Below, one piece after another: positions 1-11,012 of a DNA stretch of 64,000 bases. Source of the stretch: Triticum aestivum (taxonomy: Eukaryota; Streptophyta; Magnoliopsida; Poales; Poaceae). The stretch covers positions 434,346,741 through 434,410,740 of the forward strand of contig NC_057801.1 of NCBI RefSeq assembly GCF_018294505.1, read 5' to 3'. The translations under genes were made by a program, and so were the position numbers. The notes below the pieces were generated by a model. It had not been told where the DNA came from. It searched no databases and saw only the letters and a program-made list of their open reading frames with translations. The first letter of the stretch is position 1, and every line of letters starts with the position of its first letter.

Positions 1-176
1 GGTGTTGCAATATGTTCATAATTCACTTATAGTGGGTCACTTGATTGACAGAAGCATAAACCCGAGTAAGGGGGTTCTTGCGTATGGGATAAAGGGGACT
101 TGATATGTTAATGCTATGGTTGGGTTTTACCTTAATGATCTTTAGTAGTTCCGGAAGCTTGCTAGATTTCCAATCA
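1..176 (+). mobile_element. Left part of an old Gypsy-type LTR split by the copia insertion
   Basis: This stretch reads continuously into 9281-9708 if the copia element at 177-9275 and one AATCA copy are removed. The joined text resembles LTRs of the Triticeae Sabrina/WHAM Gypsy group, judged from memory. No coding frame is present and the left end lies outside the window. Confidence 0.5.
172..176. repeat. Target-site duplication AATCA (left) of copia element 1
   Basis: The five bases AATCA just before the LTR TG at 177 recur at 9276-9280 just after the other LTR's terminal CA. A 5-bp duplication is what LTR-retrotransposon integrase makes. Confidence 0.93.
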
Positions 177-467
177 TGAAAGGATCAAGAAGAGGTGTCT
201 AGAGGGGGTGAATGGAACCTTAACACACAAAGTTGGCAGTTTTTAAGTTTTTGAAGTTTAGGTGGAGTTTAAGCACAAGTTTAACCATTCACAATACGTA
301 TCAAGCAAGCATGCAAAGAGTATATGGGCAGCGGAAAGTAAAGCATGCAACTTGCAAGAAAGTAAAGGGATGGGATTGGGGTGTGCAAACGCAATTGGAG
401 ACACGGATGTTTTTGGCATGGTTCTGATAGGTGGTGCTATCGTACATCCACATTGATGGAGACTTCA

Positions 468-600
468 ACCCACGAAGGGTAACGGATGCGCGAGTCCACG
501 GAGGGCTCCACCCACGAAGGGTCCACGAAGAAGCAACCTTGTCTATCCCACCGTGGCCATCACCCACGAAGGACTTGCCTCACTAGGGTAGATCTTCACA
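468..600. repeat. Array of CCCACGAAGG motifs in the LTR
   Basis: Four or five copies of a motif close to CCCACGAAGGG (CCTTCGTGGG on the sense strand) lie within about 130 bp. Equivalent arrays are in the other copia LTRs near 7972-8095, 12230-12310, 47685-47800 and 54000-54100. They lie downstream of the TATA box in each LTR, so they would be in the transcribed R/U5 part. Confidence 0.6.
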
Positions 601-981
601 AAGTAGGCGATCTCCTTGCCCTTACAAACTCCTTGGTTCAACTCCACAATCTTGTCGGAGGCTCCCAAGTGACACCTAACCAATCTAGGAGACACCACTG
701 TCCAAAAGGTAATAGATGGTGTGTTGATGATGAACTCCTTTCTCTTGTGCTTCAAATGATAGTCTCCCCAACACTCAACTCACTCTCATAGGATTGGATT
801 TGGTAGAAAGATGATTTGAGTGGAAAGCAACTTGGGGAAGGCTAGAGATCAAGATTCATATGGTTGGATTGGAATATCTTGGCCTCAACACATGAGTAGG
901 TGGTTCTCTCTCAGAAAATGAATGTTGGAAGTGTGGGCACTTCTGATGGCTTTCTCACGAACGAGGAGAGGGTGGAGGGGT

Positions 982-989
982 ATATATAG
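982..989 (-). promoter_or_regulatory. TATA box of the 3' LTR
   Basis: TATATATA flanked by GGAGG/CCTCC. The same block occurs at 8486-8493 and 47271-47278, always just downstream (sense direction) of the TCGGT/ACCGA array. Confidence 0.65.
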
Positions 990-1027
990 CCTCCACACAA
1001 AATCTAACCGTTACACACAATGTACCA

Positions 1028-1417
1028 AACTCGGTGGGACCAAATCACAAAACTCGGTCGGATCGATCCAGTACATAATGTGACCGTTAGGAAATTTCGG
1101 TTGGACCGATATGATCAACTCGGTGGGACCGATGTGCAAGGGTTAGGGTAAAATCTCATCTCGGTTTGACCGATTGCACAACTCGATGGGACCAATTTGG
1201 TAATAAGCGAAACAGAGAGTAGGTCAGGCAAACTCGGTTTGACCGATTACATCTTCTCGGTGGGACCGAAAATATTGCAATAGACAACAGAGAGTTTGCA
1301 AGCCCATCTCGGTGAGACCGAGATCACATCGTTGTGACCGAATTGATTAGGGTTTCTGGCAGTGGCTATGACAATTGAACTTGGTGGCGCTGGATGGATC
1401 AAATCGGTGGGCCGAGT
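1028..1417 (-). promoter_or_regulatory. Array of TCGGT-N3/4-ACCGA motifs in U3
   Basis: About ten degenerate copies of CTCGGTGGGACCGA-like motifs are spaced 15-60 bp apart directly upstream of the LTR TATA box. The motif is an imperfect palindrome. Its position suggests a promoter or enhancer array; the function is inferred. Confidence 0.55.
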
Positions 1418-1774
1418 TTGACTTTTTGGTTCAGGATATATGTGAATATGAGAAAGTGGTTGAGGGCTTTGGAGCATATCACTAAGGACTTTGAGCAAGC
1501 AAGCCATTAAGCAACACCTCATCCCCTTTTAATAGTATTGGCTTTCCTATAGACTCAATGTGATCTTGGATCACTGAAATAGAAAATATAGAGTCCTGAG
1601 CTTTGAGCTTGAGCCAATCCTTTGTCTTCAGCATCTTGAAGGGGTTCCACATCTTCTTGTCCATGCCACTCCACTGGTGGACTTATCTGAAATGCACTAG
1701 ATGAAAGTATTAGTCCAACAAGAGATATGTTGACATTAATTACCAAAATCACCCAGGGAGCACTTGTGCTTTCA

Positions 1775-1793
1775 ATCTCCCCCTTTTTGGTAA
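1775..1793 (-). other. Polypurine tract of copia element 1
   Basis: On the minus strand the sequence is CCAAAAAGGGGGAGAT immediately before the 3' LTR's TGAAAGC. This is the expected plus-strand primer site. Confidence 0.85.
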
Positions 1794-3692
1794 TTGATGA
1801 CAACATACATCAAAGCTTTAGATAGAGATATAGAGAAAGGCAAGTAAAGCTTTGGAAAGACATGTAACATGCATAGGCTCCCCCTACATGTATGCAATCA
1901 TGTAAATATGGAACATAAGATCATGTGAGTGCATAATCATGATAGAGCAAGCAATGAGTTACATGTATCTTGGCTATATGCATCAGAGCAAATGGTGTGA
2001 ACATGGGAAATGTACCTTTATGCTCATGAGTCCTTCTTGCAAACAATATGTACATCAGCAAGAGATCCTCATGTACATGAATGTGATGCATATACTTACC
2101 TTATGGTCTGGAGCTAGCTTTGGAAGAGATGAACCTGAGTAAACAAGGTTAAACAACATAGAAACATCTACCAAACAGAGCAAGAGCAGTAAACCACAAG
2201 AGTACCAAGATTTGGGATGACATGTATAGAGTGAGTACTAGGTACTCTATTTGAGTGTAGACATGTACCTAAGGGTAAAGATATGCAATGAATTCTAGGA
2301 TTTCCTTCCCTTAGATGTCTTGCTCTCCCTGAATCTTATATGGGATGTTGGGAGAAGATAGGGAATAGAAAATCAGAGCAAAGCAAACACACAAACAAAC
2401 AATATAAACAACATGAACATGTCTTTCTCCTCTTAAGACATGTAACTCCTCTCCTCTTTGAATACCAAGCAACTGGGGTCTCTCTTTTGAAAGGAATGTC
2501 TCTCTCCCCCTGTTGCTCTCTCCCCCTGTTGGAGTGATTAAGCTTTGATGTGAACTCTCTCTCCCCCTTTGACATCAATTTTCAAGAAGGATTCTTCTGG
2601 ACGGTGATGCAATGCAAATAAGTTTGATCCTTGAGTCACAGAGCAAAGCAGCACATAGAATATGATGCTGGTAGAGGATAAGAATCATCGAGTGGAGCTG
2701 GAACAAAATGTGCAGAATGCAAGTGATAGAGTGATTTGTCAGCATTGAAATCGGCTACACCGAGTTGATTCCTTCGGTGGCATCGAAAAGTTTCGGTTTG
2801 ACCGAAAGAGGCAAATCGGTGTGTCCGAGTTCATCACAGAGAAAAATCACTAGTCACCTCAGCTCACTAAGAGAATAAGATCTCACAAAGATTTTCAAGG
2901 AATTAACTGAAGGATTTGGAATGAATTAAATGCAGGGAAATGCAGAACAAAAATAAAAGAGAAGAAATCTAGATGAAGGTTTTCTTTTGAAAGGGGAACA
3001 AATATGTATGAGACAAAATGCAAGAACAAGGAGAAATACTAGAGAACTACATCTAGAATTGGTCGGCGACAAGGTCACCTATGTTAGAGTATATTGACTT
3101 AGGAGTCAAGTGAAGACACTTGATCGTAGGTCATACTCATCGTTTAAGCTAAAAAATGGGTTGCCATTTTTCGTTTAAGCATCTTGATGTTTTCACATCT
3201 TGTTGAGATGCTTTGACCCATGTCTTGGGTTAAAGATTCTCTAAGATGGAATAACATACCTTGGGTGGTGGTGTTGATCTTGATCATGTAGTTGAACTTG
3301 TGTGGGATGCTCAATGTTGATGTAGTTCATTTGAAGCACCACTTGTAATTGGAGTTCATCTACCTACATGGATTAGATTTGCAAGGAAGAGCACTTGTGT
3401 ATCCAAAATGAAAATCATGAAATTTTACTTAGGAATTTGTCAAAGGATATGTTTGAAGGGTTTCGTGCTTCCTTGTCTTTTTCAACCACCGTAAAGTAGA
3501 GACTTGGTGATGTAGAGATTGCTCAAGATATGAGTGAGTTGCAATCTCATAGATTTAGATCCATACAAGTACCTACATGGGTTAAATAACATGCAAGGGT
3601 GCAAATGTATCCAAGATATATGATTATCATCATAAGAGAAATATCAAGGATTAGTCATAGGCTCATGCCTTGCATGTATCCAAATAGAGTTC
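1794..3692 (-). other. Non-coding 3' internal region of copia element 1
   Basis: About 1.9 kb between the RNase H stop and the polypurine tract with no reading frame that looks real. It holds several TCGGT...ACCGA-type motifs near 2745-2840. The same region is conserved in element 2 (52069-53975), including a block near 3060-3160 that matches 52620-52710. Confidence 0.6.
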
Positions 3693-5273
3693 CTATTCCA
3701 AGTTTGAAGCATCAATGATGTTCAATTCACCTCTCAACCTGCAAAACACTTTCTCATCAAGTGGTTTAGTGAATATATCCGCCAATTGCTTGTCGGTGCG
3801 AACATGCTTAAGGTTAATATCACCCTTAGCAACATGATCTCGAATGAAATGATGACGAACTTCAATGTGCTTAGTTTGAGAGTGTTGCACGGGATTGTGA
3901 GCAATCTTAATAGCACTTTCGTTGTCACAAAGCAAAGGAACATGTTTCACATATATCCCATAATCTTTAAGAGTTTGGGTCATCCAAAGTAATTGAGCAC
4001 ACCATGAACCGGAGGCAATATATTCCGCTTCGGCGGTGGATAAGGATACCAAGTTTTGTTTCTTGGAGGACCAAGACACAAGAGATCTACCAAGAAATTG
4101 ACAAGTACCCGAAGTGGACTTTCTATCAACCTTGTCACCGGCATAGTCCGAGTCGGAGTAGCCAACAAGATTAAAAGAGGCCCTCTTTGGATACCAAATG
4201 CCAAAGTTTGGTGTATGTATTAAGTATCTCACTATCCTTTTCACGGCCTTAAGATGACATTCTTTAGGGGCCGCTTGATATCGTGCACACATGCACACAC
4301 TTAGCATAATATCGGGACGAGAGGCACATAGATATAATAATGAACCAATCATAGAGCGGTAAACCTTTTGATCAACGGGTTCACCATCTTTCGTCAAGTC
4401 AAGATGTCCACTAGTAGGCATGGGTGTACTCATACCTTTGCATTCTTGCATATTGAACTTCTTGAACAAGTCCTTGGTGTACTTCGTTTGAGAGACAAAG
4501 GTACCTTCCTTAGTTTGCTTGATTTGCAAACCAAGAAAGAACTTGAGTTCACTCATCATAGACATCTCAAACTTCTCCGACATAAGCTTCCCAAACTTCT
4601 CACTAAAATGAGGGTTAGTAGATCCAAATATAATATCATCAACATAGATTTGGCACACAAATAATTCTCCATTAACCCTTTTAGTGAAAAGAGTAGAATC
4701 AATTTTTCCAATCTCAAAGCCTTTTTCAATAAGGAACTTGGTCAAGCATTTATACCATGCTCTAGGAGCTTGTTTAAGACCATAAAGAGCTTTGTGAAGT
4801 TTGTAAACATGATTGGGTTTCTTAGGATTAACAAAGCCGGGAGGTTGTTTAACATAAACTTCCTCCTCAATTTCACCATTTAGAAAAGCACTTTTAATGT
4901 CCATTTGGTATAAAGTGATATCATGGTGATTAGCATAGGCAAGTAAGATGCGAATGGACTCAAGTCTAGCAACGGGGGCATATGTCTCACCATAGTCCAT
5001 ACCTTCGACTTGAGTGTAGCCTTGGGCGACGAGACGTGCTTTGTTGCGAACTACTTGTCCATCTTCATCTTGCTTGTTGCGAAACACCCATTTGGTACCG
5101 ATGATGTTATGGTTGTTGTCGGGCTTCTCGACCAATGTCCACACTTGGTTTCTCTCAAAGTTGTGTAGTTCTTCATGCATGGCGTTTATCCAATCCGGAT
5201 CTTCCAATGCTTCTTCAACCTTCATGGGTTCAATGCTAGAGATGAATGAATAATGTTCACAAAAGTTAGCCAA
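3693..5273 (-). pseudogene. Copia pol: reverse transcriptase and RNase H
   Basis: An open frame of about 526 codons with no internal stop. It opens with the WTLVEKP...GTKWVF region, then has the RT palm motifs [23 protein letters not shown] and the catalytic YVDDI, and ends with RNase H motifs ([35 protein letters not shown]). It would copy element RNA into DNA inside virus-like particles. It has no ATG of its own and is a segment of the Gag-Pol polyprotein. It is out of frame with the upstream integrase block, so the polyprotein is broken although this domain pair looks intact. Confidence 0.93.
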
Positions 5274-5731
5274 ACGAGATTTAGTGCGAGTGATTCTCCC
5301 GGTTTGGATATCATTGTAGATTTGCTCGACGGGATGGTCTCTAGCAACTCTTGCTCGAACTCGTGAGAGCTTTTGCTTTGATCGGGTGGAACATCTTCTT
5401 CATCATCTCGTTCTTCTTCTTGGCCTTCATCATTGTTGACGTTGTCGTTCTCTCGTCGTGGTGGAGAAGGAGGTTGATGAGGTTGATATTGGTGTACTTC
5501 CTCGTTTTCTTCATCTTGGTGTGTCCCACTTGTGGATGCTTCCATGTCAACTCTTGGTTCACCTTGTCGTGAGGTAGAAGCTTCCACTTGGACGGACGAG
5601 GTACTCTCCTTCACCTCCGTTGGACGAACCTTGCCAATAGACAAGTCTTGGATTGCTTCTGAAGGATCTTTATCTCCTACATCAATTGGCAATTGCTCTA
5701 CTTGCGAGCCGTTAGATTCATCAAACTTCAC
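5222..5731 (-). pseudogene. Copia pol linker between integrase and reverse transcriptase
   Basis: An acidic, Ser/Thr/Pro/Gln-rich segment of about 169 codons that overlaps the start of the RT block in another frame and follows the integrase block in a third. This is the normal place for the low-complexity spacer in copia polyproteins. A homologous segment is at 50033-50411 in element 2. The frame changes on both sides mark indels. Confidence 0.7.
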
Positions 5732-5733
5732 AT

Positions 5734-7521
5734 CTACCGTCTCTTCAACCTTTCGGGTGAAATTGTTGTAGACACGGTAAGTGTGAGAGTTTGAGCCGTA
5801 ACCAAGTAGGAAACCTCATGAGATTTAGGAGCAAATTTAGAACGACGATGCTTATCAAGAATGTAGCACTTTGAGCCGAATACTCGAAAGTATCCAACTT
5901 GGGGTTTGTTACCGGTGAGGAGCTCGTATGCCGTCTTGCCAAGTAGCTTGTGAAGATACAAGCGATTTGTCGCATGACAAGCTGTCTCAACCGCTTCCGC
6001 CCAAAAGTGTTTTGGCGTCTTGTACTCATCAAGCATCGTTCTTGCCATTTCGATGAGCGTCCGGTTCTTCCTCTCAACAATTCCATTTTTTTGAGGTGTG
6101 TGCGTAGCTGAGAACTCATGTGAAATCCCTTCTTCGTCAAGAAAGGTGTCCACATTGGCGTTCTTGAACTCCGTTCCATTGTCGGTACGAACCTTCTTGA
6201 TCTTCACTTCAAATTGATTTTGTGCCTTCCTAGCGAAGTTTTTTAAGATCTTTTGGACCTGTGATTTATCATCGAGAAAGAACACCCACGTAAATCTTGA
6301 AAAATCATCAACTATAACTAGACCAAATGAGTTTCCACCAAGACTTTTGTAAGCATTGGGACCGAAAAGATCCATGTGAAGTAGCTCGAGCGGTCTCCTT
6401 GTGGTCATGATGTTCTTCACGGGGTGGCTTCCTCCAACCTGTTTTCCTTCTTGGAAAGCACTGCAAAGTCTATCCTTATCAAATATGACATCTTTAACAC
6501 CAAGGATATGATCTCCTTTAATAAGCTTGTCAAGGTTTCGCATGCCCACATGACCTAACCGCCTATGCCACAACCAGCCTTTAGAAGATTTAGCAATTAA
6601 GCAAGTTCTAGGTTGAGCCTTTTTACTGAAATCAACAATGTATAGATCACCTTTACGTATACCGGTAAATACCATTTTATGATTATCTCTATGAAACACT
6701 TGGCAATCTACTTTGGTAAATAGGACATTGAAACCAAAGTCAGCTAGTCTAGAAACAGAAAGTAGATTACAGCCAAGAGATTCAACGAGCATGACATTTT
6801 GTATGGAGCTATCATGTGAGATGGCCCCCTTACGGAGGCCAACCACCTTACCCTTTGATTTATCACCAAAAGTGACATACTTTCGAGGGCCGTCGTTTTC
6901 AGCAAGCTCAGGAAACATATCTTTATCTCCAGTCATGTGATCGGTACATCCACTATCAAGGACCCATTCCTTTCCTCCTGCCATGTATCCCCGAAGATTT
7001 GCCATAAGACCAAAGTGTCTCATTGCATCATCAAGATCATAGTCACTATCATCATCCTCATCATAGTATCCATGTTCGACATCGTCATGTGGTGGATCAA
7101 TTCCTAGAGAGGGTGATTCATTAGATACATGATTTTGACAATGATCATCTTTATGAATTCTAATAGCTTCAGAAATAATATTGCTAATAATTCCAACATC
7201 TCCTTTGGCAGGCATAAGATTTGTAAGCTCAAATAGACAATCACCAAACTTAGGATCATTGGAATTCATCTTACTCAAGGCAATAGACTTATGAAGAATC
7301 TCATCTAGATTTTGCAAGGGATAGTTTGGGAATCTTTCCTCGAGAAATCTCCATATGGTGTAGGCACAATTAATAGGCAAGCAACCAATCAAGTTTCTAG
7401 GCAAACCTCTAGTGATAAGATTAACAGTTCTAAGATTGTGAATCATGTCAATGGACTCATCAAGAGTAGGATGCATAGGATCAACATGAGGTGCACAAGG
7501 GCTAGTAATGTACTTGTTCAA
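5734..7521 (-). pseudogene. Copia gag C-terminus, protease and integrase
   Basis: An open frame of 595 codons. The gag-like N-terminal 150 residues include RGLPRNL and YTIWRFLEERFPNY. The aspartic protease motif WVLDSGCTDHMTG is near residue 187. The pre-integrase zinc region LWHRRLGHVG is near 310, and the integrase core has an acidic residue in HMDLFGP, then RTDNGTEF and the Glu of VERKNR. The pre-integrase HHCC module reads LCSAFQEGKQ, so the second expected Cys is replaced by Phe; element 2 keeps CSVCQAGKQ. The frame begins without an ATG because a shift near 7520 detaches the gag N-terminus. Confidence 0.92.
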
Positions 7522-7625
7522 ATGATATTCATTGAAGATCGCATCTCATTTTTCCACTCATGAAAGTACTCTCCATTAAGGATAGGCACTCTATGTCTAA
7601 GACTCCCCAAAGTAGACTCATCCAT
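7518..7625 (-). pseudogene. Copia gag N-terminal fragment
   Basis: From the ATG at 7625 the frame encodes MDESTLGSLRHRVPILNGEY and about 15 more residues before a stop. The start lies 41 bp after the primer-binding site. The same opening is recognisable near 48143 in element 2. A one-base shift separates it from the downstream gag frame. Confidence 0.75.
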
Positions 7626-7665
7626 CTTCCTCCAATGGTGTTTAAACCAAAGCAAGGAGACCAAA

Positions 7666-7679
7666 GCTCTGATACCAAT
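7666..7679 (-). other. Primer-binding site of copia element 1
   Basis: On the minus strand the sequence is ATTGGTATCAGAGC directly after the 5' LTR. It matches the TGGTATCAGAGC complement of initiator tRNA-Met that plant copia elements use. Confidence 0.9.
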
Positions 7680-8485
7680 TGAAAGGATCGAGAAGAGGTG
7701 TCTAGAGGGGGGTGAATAGACCCTTAACACACAAAGTTGGCAGTTTTTAAGTTTTTCAAGTTTAGGTGGAGTTTAAGCACAAGTTTAACCATTCACAATA
7801 CATATCAAGCAAGCATGCAAAGAGTATATGGGCAGCGGAAAGTAAAGCATGCAACTTGCAAGAAAGTAAAGGGATGGGATTGGAGTGTGCAAACGCAATT
7901 GGAGACACGGATGTTTTTGGCGTGGTTCCGATAGGTGGTGCTATCGTACATCCACGTTGATGGAGACTTCAACCCACGAAGGGTAACGGTTGCGCGAGTC
8001 CACGGAGGGCTCCACCCACGAAGGGTCCACGAAGAAGCAACCTTGTCTATCCCACCATGGCCATCGCCCACGAAGGACTTGCCTCACTAGGGTAGATCTT
8101 CACGAAGTAGGCGATCTCCTTGCCCTTACAAACTCCTTGGTTCAACTCCACAATCTTGTCGGAGGCTCCCAAGTGACACCTAACCAATCTAGGAGACACC
8201 ACTCTCCAAAAGGTAATAGATGGTGTGTTAGTGATGAACTCCTTGCTCTTGTGCTTCAAATGATAGTCTCCCCAACACTCAACTCACTCTCATAGGATTG
8301 GATTTGGTAGAAAGATGATTTGAGTGGAAAGCAACTTGGGGAAGGCTAGAGATCAAGATTCATATGGTTGGATTGGAATATCTTGGCCTCAACACATGAG
8401 TAGGTGGTTCTCTCTCAGAAAATGAATGCTGGAAGTGTAGGCACGTTCTGATGGCTTTCTCACGAATGAGGAGAGGGTGGAGGGG

Positions 8486-8493
8486 TATATATA
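8486..8493 (-). promoter_or_regulatory. TATA box of the 5' LTR
   Basis: TATATATA within GGGGTATATATAGCC. It would place transcription start about 30 bp further left, giving R/U5 of roughly 770 bp. Confidence 0.7.
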
Positions 8494-8529
8494 GCCTCCA
8501 CACAAGATCTAACCATTACACACAATGTA

Positions 8530-8846
8530 CCAAACTCGGTGGGACCGAATCAGAAAACTCGGTCGGACCGATCCAGTACATAATGTGACCGTTAGGCAAT
8601 TTTGGTGGGACCGATATGATCAACTCGGTGGGACCGATGCGCAAGGGTTAGGGTAAAACCTCATCTCAGTTTGACCGATTACACAACTCGGTGGGACCAA
8701 TTTGGTAATAAGCGAAACAGAGAGTTGGTTAGGCAAACTCGGTGTGACCGATTACATCTTCTCGGTGGGACCGAAAATATTGCAATAGACAACAGAGAGT
8801 TCGCAAGCCCATCTCGGTGAGACTCCCATCGGTGTGACCGAATTGA
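8530..8846 (-). promoter_or_regulatory. TCGGT/ACCGA motif array in 5' LTR U3
   Basis: About nine copies of near-palindromic CTCGGTGGGACCGA-like motifs directly upstream of the TATA box. Counterparts are at 1028-1417, 11398-11755 and 46850-47235. Confidence 0.55.
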
Positions 8847-9275
8847 TTAGGGTTTCTGGCAGTGGCTATGTCAACTGAACTCAGTGGCGCCGGATGGATC
8901 AAATCGATGGGGCCAAGCTTGACTTTTTGGTTTGGGACATATGTGGATATGAGAAAGTGGCTGAGGGCTTTGGAGCATATCACTATGCACTTTGAGCAAG
9001 CAAGCCATTAAGCAACACCTCATCCCCTTTTAATAGTATTGACTTTCCTATAGACTCAATGTGATCTTGGATCACTGAAACAGAAAATGTAGAGTCCTGA
9101 GCTTTGATCTTGAGCCAATCCTTTGTCTTTAGCATCTTGAAGGGGTTCCACATCTTCTTGTCCATTCCACTCCACTGTTGGACTTATCTGAAATGCACTA
9201 GATAAAAGTATTAGTCCAACAAGAGATATGTTGACATTAATTACCAAAATCACCCAGGGAGCACTTGTGCTTTCA

Positions 9276-9280
9276 AATCA
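9276..9280. repeat. Target-site duplication AATCA (right)
   Basis: Matches 172-176 exactly. Confidence 0.93.
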
Positions 9281-9708
9281 TAAGTGCATATGATACAAGA
9301 AGAGAAAGTATGTTAGCTTATGCCTCTCCCTCATATGAAATTGCAATAGTGATTACCGGTCTTGTTAACAACTGCCTAGGACAATTCCGCACGCCAACCC
9401 ATCATTATTCCACACTCGCTATTTATAATATTTAGTAATATATTCTAACTTTATGATAACAAGCCCTACTTTTATATTTTAGCTCTCTGATACCATGCAA
9501 AGTTGTCCTCTTCATACCCACAACATAGTTTTATTTCTTGTTTCTAGTTAGAAGCAAACGTTTGGTGTACGTAGAGTCGTATTAGTGGCAGATAGGACTT
9601 GAGAGAATATTGATCTTACCTTTAGCTCCTTGTGGGCTCGACACTCCATGCTTATCACTTCCACCTTTGGAAATTGCTACGATGATTCCCTGCACTTGGG
9701 GATTATCA
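9281..9708 (+). mobile_element. Right part of the old Gypsy-type LTR
   Basis: Continuation of 1-176. It ends with GGGGATTATCA, a plausible LTR 3' terminus. The stretch around CTCCTTGTGGGCTCGACACT resembles Sabrina/WHAM LTR ends as remembered. It may be a solo or truncated LTR, because no internal region follows. Confidence 0.5.
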
Positions 9709-9833
9709 GAGGATTATATAAACACTTGTAAGGACTCGTTTTGGAATTAAGCAATAAGTCATAACTATTGTCCGGCTCCCTTCAGGAGCCGGAACCCTAA
9801 ACCCTAGTCGAACCCCTGCGCCCTCTCTCTCTC

Positions 9834-9931
<98 letters not shown>

Positions 9932-10000
9932 GTGACCACGGTGCCGAGGCGCTGCCGCTTGTGCCCATCACCTCGACAGCCTCCCTTCCACCCCTAAAAC
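9709..10000 (+). mobile_element. Short LTR-like debris with a microsatellite
   Basis: Starts with a TATATAAACAC box and a leader-like CCCTAAACCCTAG segment, then enters the CT repeat. It looks like the promoter-proximal end of another LTR or a gene leader. The family was not recognised. Confidence 0.3.
9822..9930. repeat. CT/GA microsatellite
   Basis: About 109 bp of almost pure CT with a few CTGT and CGGT interruptions. On the other strand it yields a spurious Arg-Glu repeat frame, which is not annotated as a gene. Confidence 0.97.
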
Positions 10001-11012
10001 ACTGAGGGATAGACCTGGTAGGAACCAGCTCCTATCAGAAGCCATCCAATGCTGACCTGTATCAATCCGCATAGTGGTCCAGACGCCATATCTCCTGCAA
10101 ACCGGAGACAAAAGTGGGGAAGATTTGTGGGAGTCCGGATCGCTTACAAGCCCTCTTCTGACTGTCCTGGCCCATAAAAAACCCTTCCCCTCATGTGCGC
10201 GCCCGCCCGGCGCCAGCTGCCCGCAATCATGTTGTTATAGATCATGCGACTTCACATTGGAGACGGGTCAGGGCGGACGTGACCTCTCACTACCTCCTCC
10301 ATTGAAGTGGCGCGCCGGCCGAGAGCGCCGCCCGCTGCACGTCCGGATGAACACGCCTCCTCATACACCACATTAACCCCACGTGGAAGCTGAGAAATCT
10401 ACTCCGGACACACATCCATTTAGGAGAGGACCGACATTAAAGGCCACGCCGGCCTAGCTCCTGCCGTCCGCCCTCTATTTAAACGATGGCAGGCTCTGGG
10501 CAAGAATCACACCCCTCCATCGCTCCACCCATCTCCTACTTCACCATTTTGATGGCATCCAATGGGCAGGAAGAGGAGTTATCGGGCATAAAAGCCGACA
10601 TGGTGGCCCGCCAAGCCCGGCGGATATGAGCGAGGCAGCTCGCTGCTCCACCTCCCTCCGCTAGGCAGCCGGAGCAAATTGCCACCCAATTTTGGTGCGT
10701 GGTTCAGGAACTAGCCGCTTGAAGCCAGCTCGCGGAGGAGTGGTGAGTTGCTCCAGGCCGGCATGGAAGGGAGCACGGCGGCACGGGCATGGACGATGTT
10801 GCGTCATACTGCCCCTCCAATGCCTACGACCGCGCCATCCATAGTCAATGCGCGTGTAGCTGCACCATGCAGACGGAGAAAGAAGGAAAGTGCGCGGAGG
10901 AGATCGACGAGTTGGTGGCCAACGCATCCGCGTCCATGTCCGCTAGCAACTTCGAGGGAAAGTAGAACACGGGAGGCTGTTGCCACTTGGGTCCCAGGAA
11001 GTCCACCGCCGG
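10001..11012 (+). other. Degenerate GC-rich transcription-unit-like segment
   Basis: A TATA-like TATTTAAA near 10476 precedes an ATG at about 10552 that opens a frame starting MASNGQEEELSGIKADMVAR and stopped after about 25 codons. The same frame shows more protein-like text further on but has several stops. I do not recognise the protein. It is cut on the right by the copia LTR at 11013. It is probably a transposon-derived or decayed coding segment. Confidence 0.3.

Larger units (their letters stand above)
177..1774 (-). repeat. 3' LTR of copia element 1
   Basis: It starts TG and ends CA (TGAAAGGATC...TGTGCTTTCA on the + strand) and aligns over its whole length with 7680-9275. By eye the pair differs by a few percent. 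In the element's reading direction it is the downstream LTR, next to the polypurine tract. Confidence 0.93.
177..9275 (-). mobile_element. Complete Ty1/copia LTR retrotransposon (element 1)
   Basis: About 9.1 kb. It has two LTRs of about 1597 bp (177-1774 and 7680-9275), a primer-binding site at 7666-7679, a polypurine tract at 1775-1793 and a matching 5-bp TSD. Domains on the minus strand run gag, aspartic protease, integrase, reverse transcriptase, RNase H, which is the copia order. Frameshifts separate gag, the protease-integrase block and the reverse-transcriptase block, so this copy looks inactive, although each block is long and well preserved. A second member of the family lies at 46530-54399. 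It is inserted into an older LTR (1-176 plus 9281-9708). Confidence 0.93.
7680..9275 (-). repeat. 5' LTR of copia element 1
   Basis: 1596 bp, TG...CA, aligned with 177-1774. TATA box at 8486-8493. The TCGGT/ACCGA motif array is at about 8530-8846. An open frame of about 70 codons on the sense strand (8259-8047) is shared with the other LTR copies. Confidence 0.93.

Noticed and set aside
7663..7680. tRNA fragment reading of the primer-binding site
   Set aside because: It is only the short tRNA-complementary primer site next to the LTR; no tRNA body is present.
9780..9815. Telomere-like CCCTAAACCCTAG
   Set aside because: Only two units; such telo-box motifs are common in plant leaders.
9706..9939. 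Minus-strand Arg-Glu repeat frame
   Set aside because: It is the translation of the CT microsatellite.
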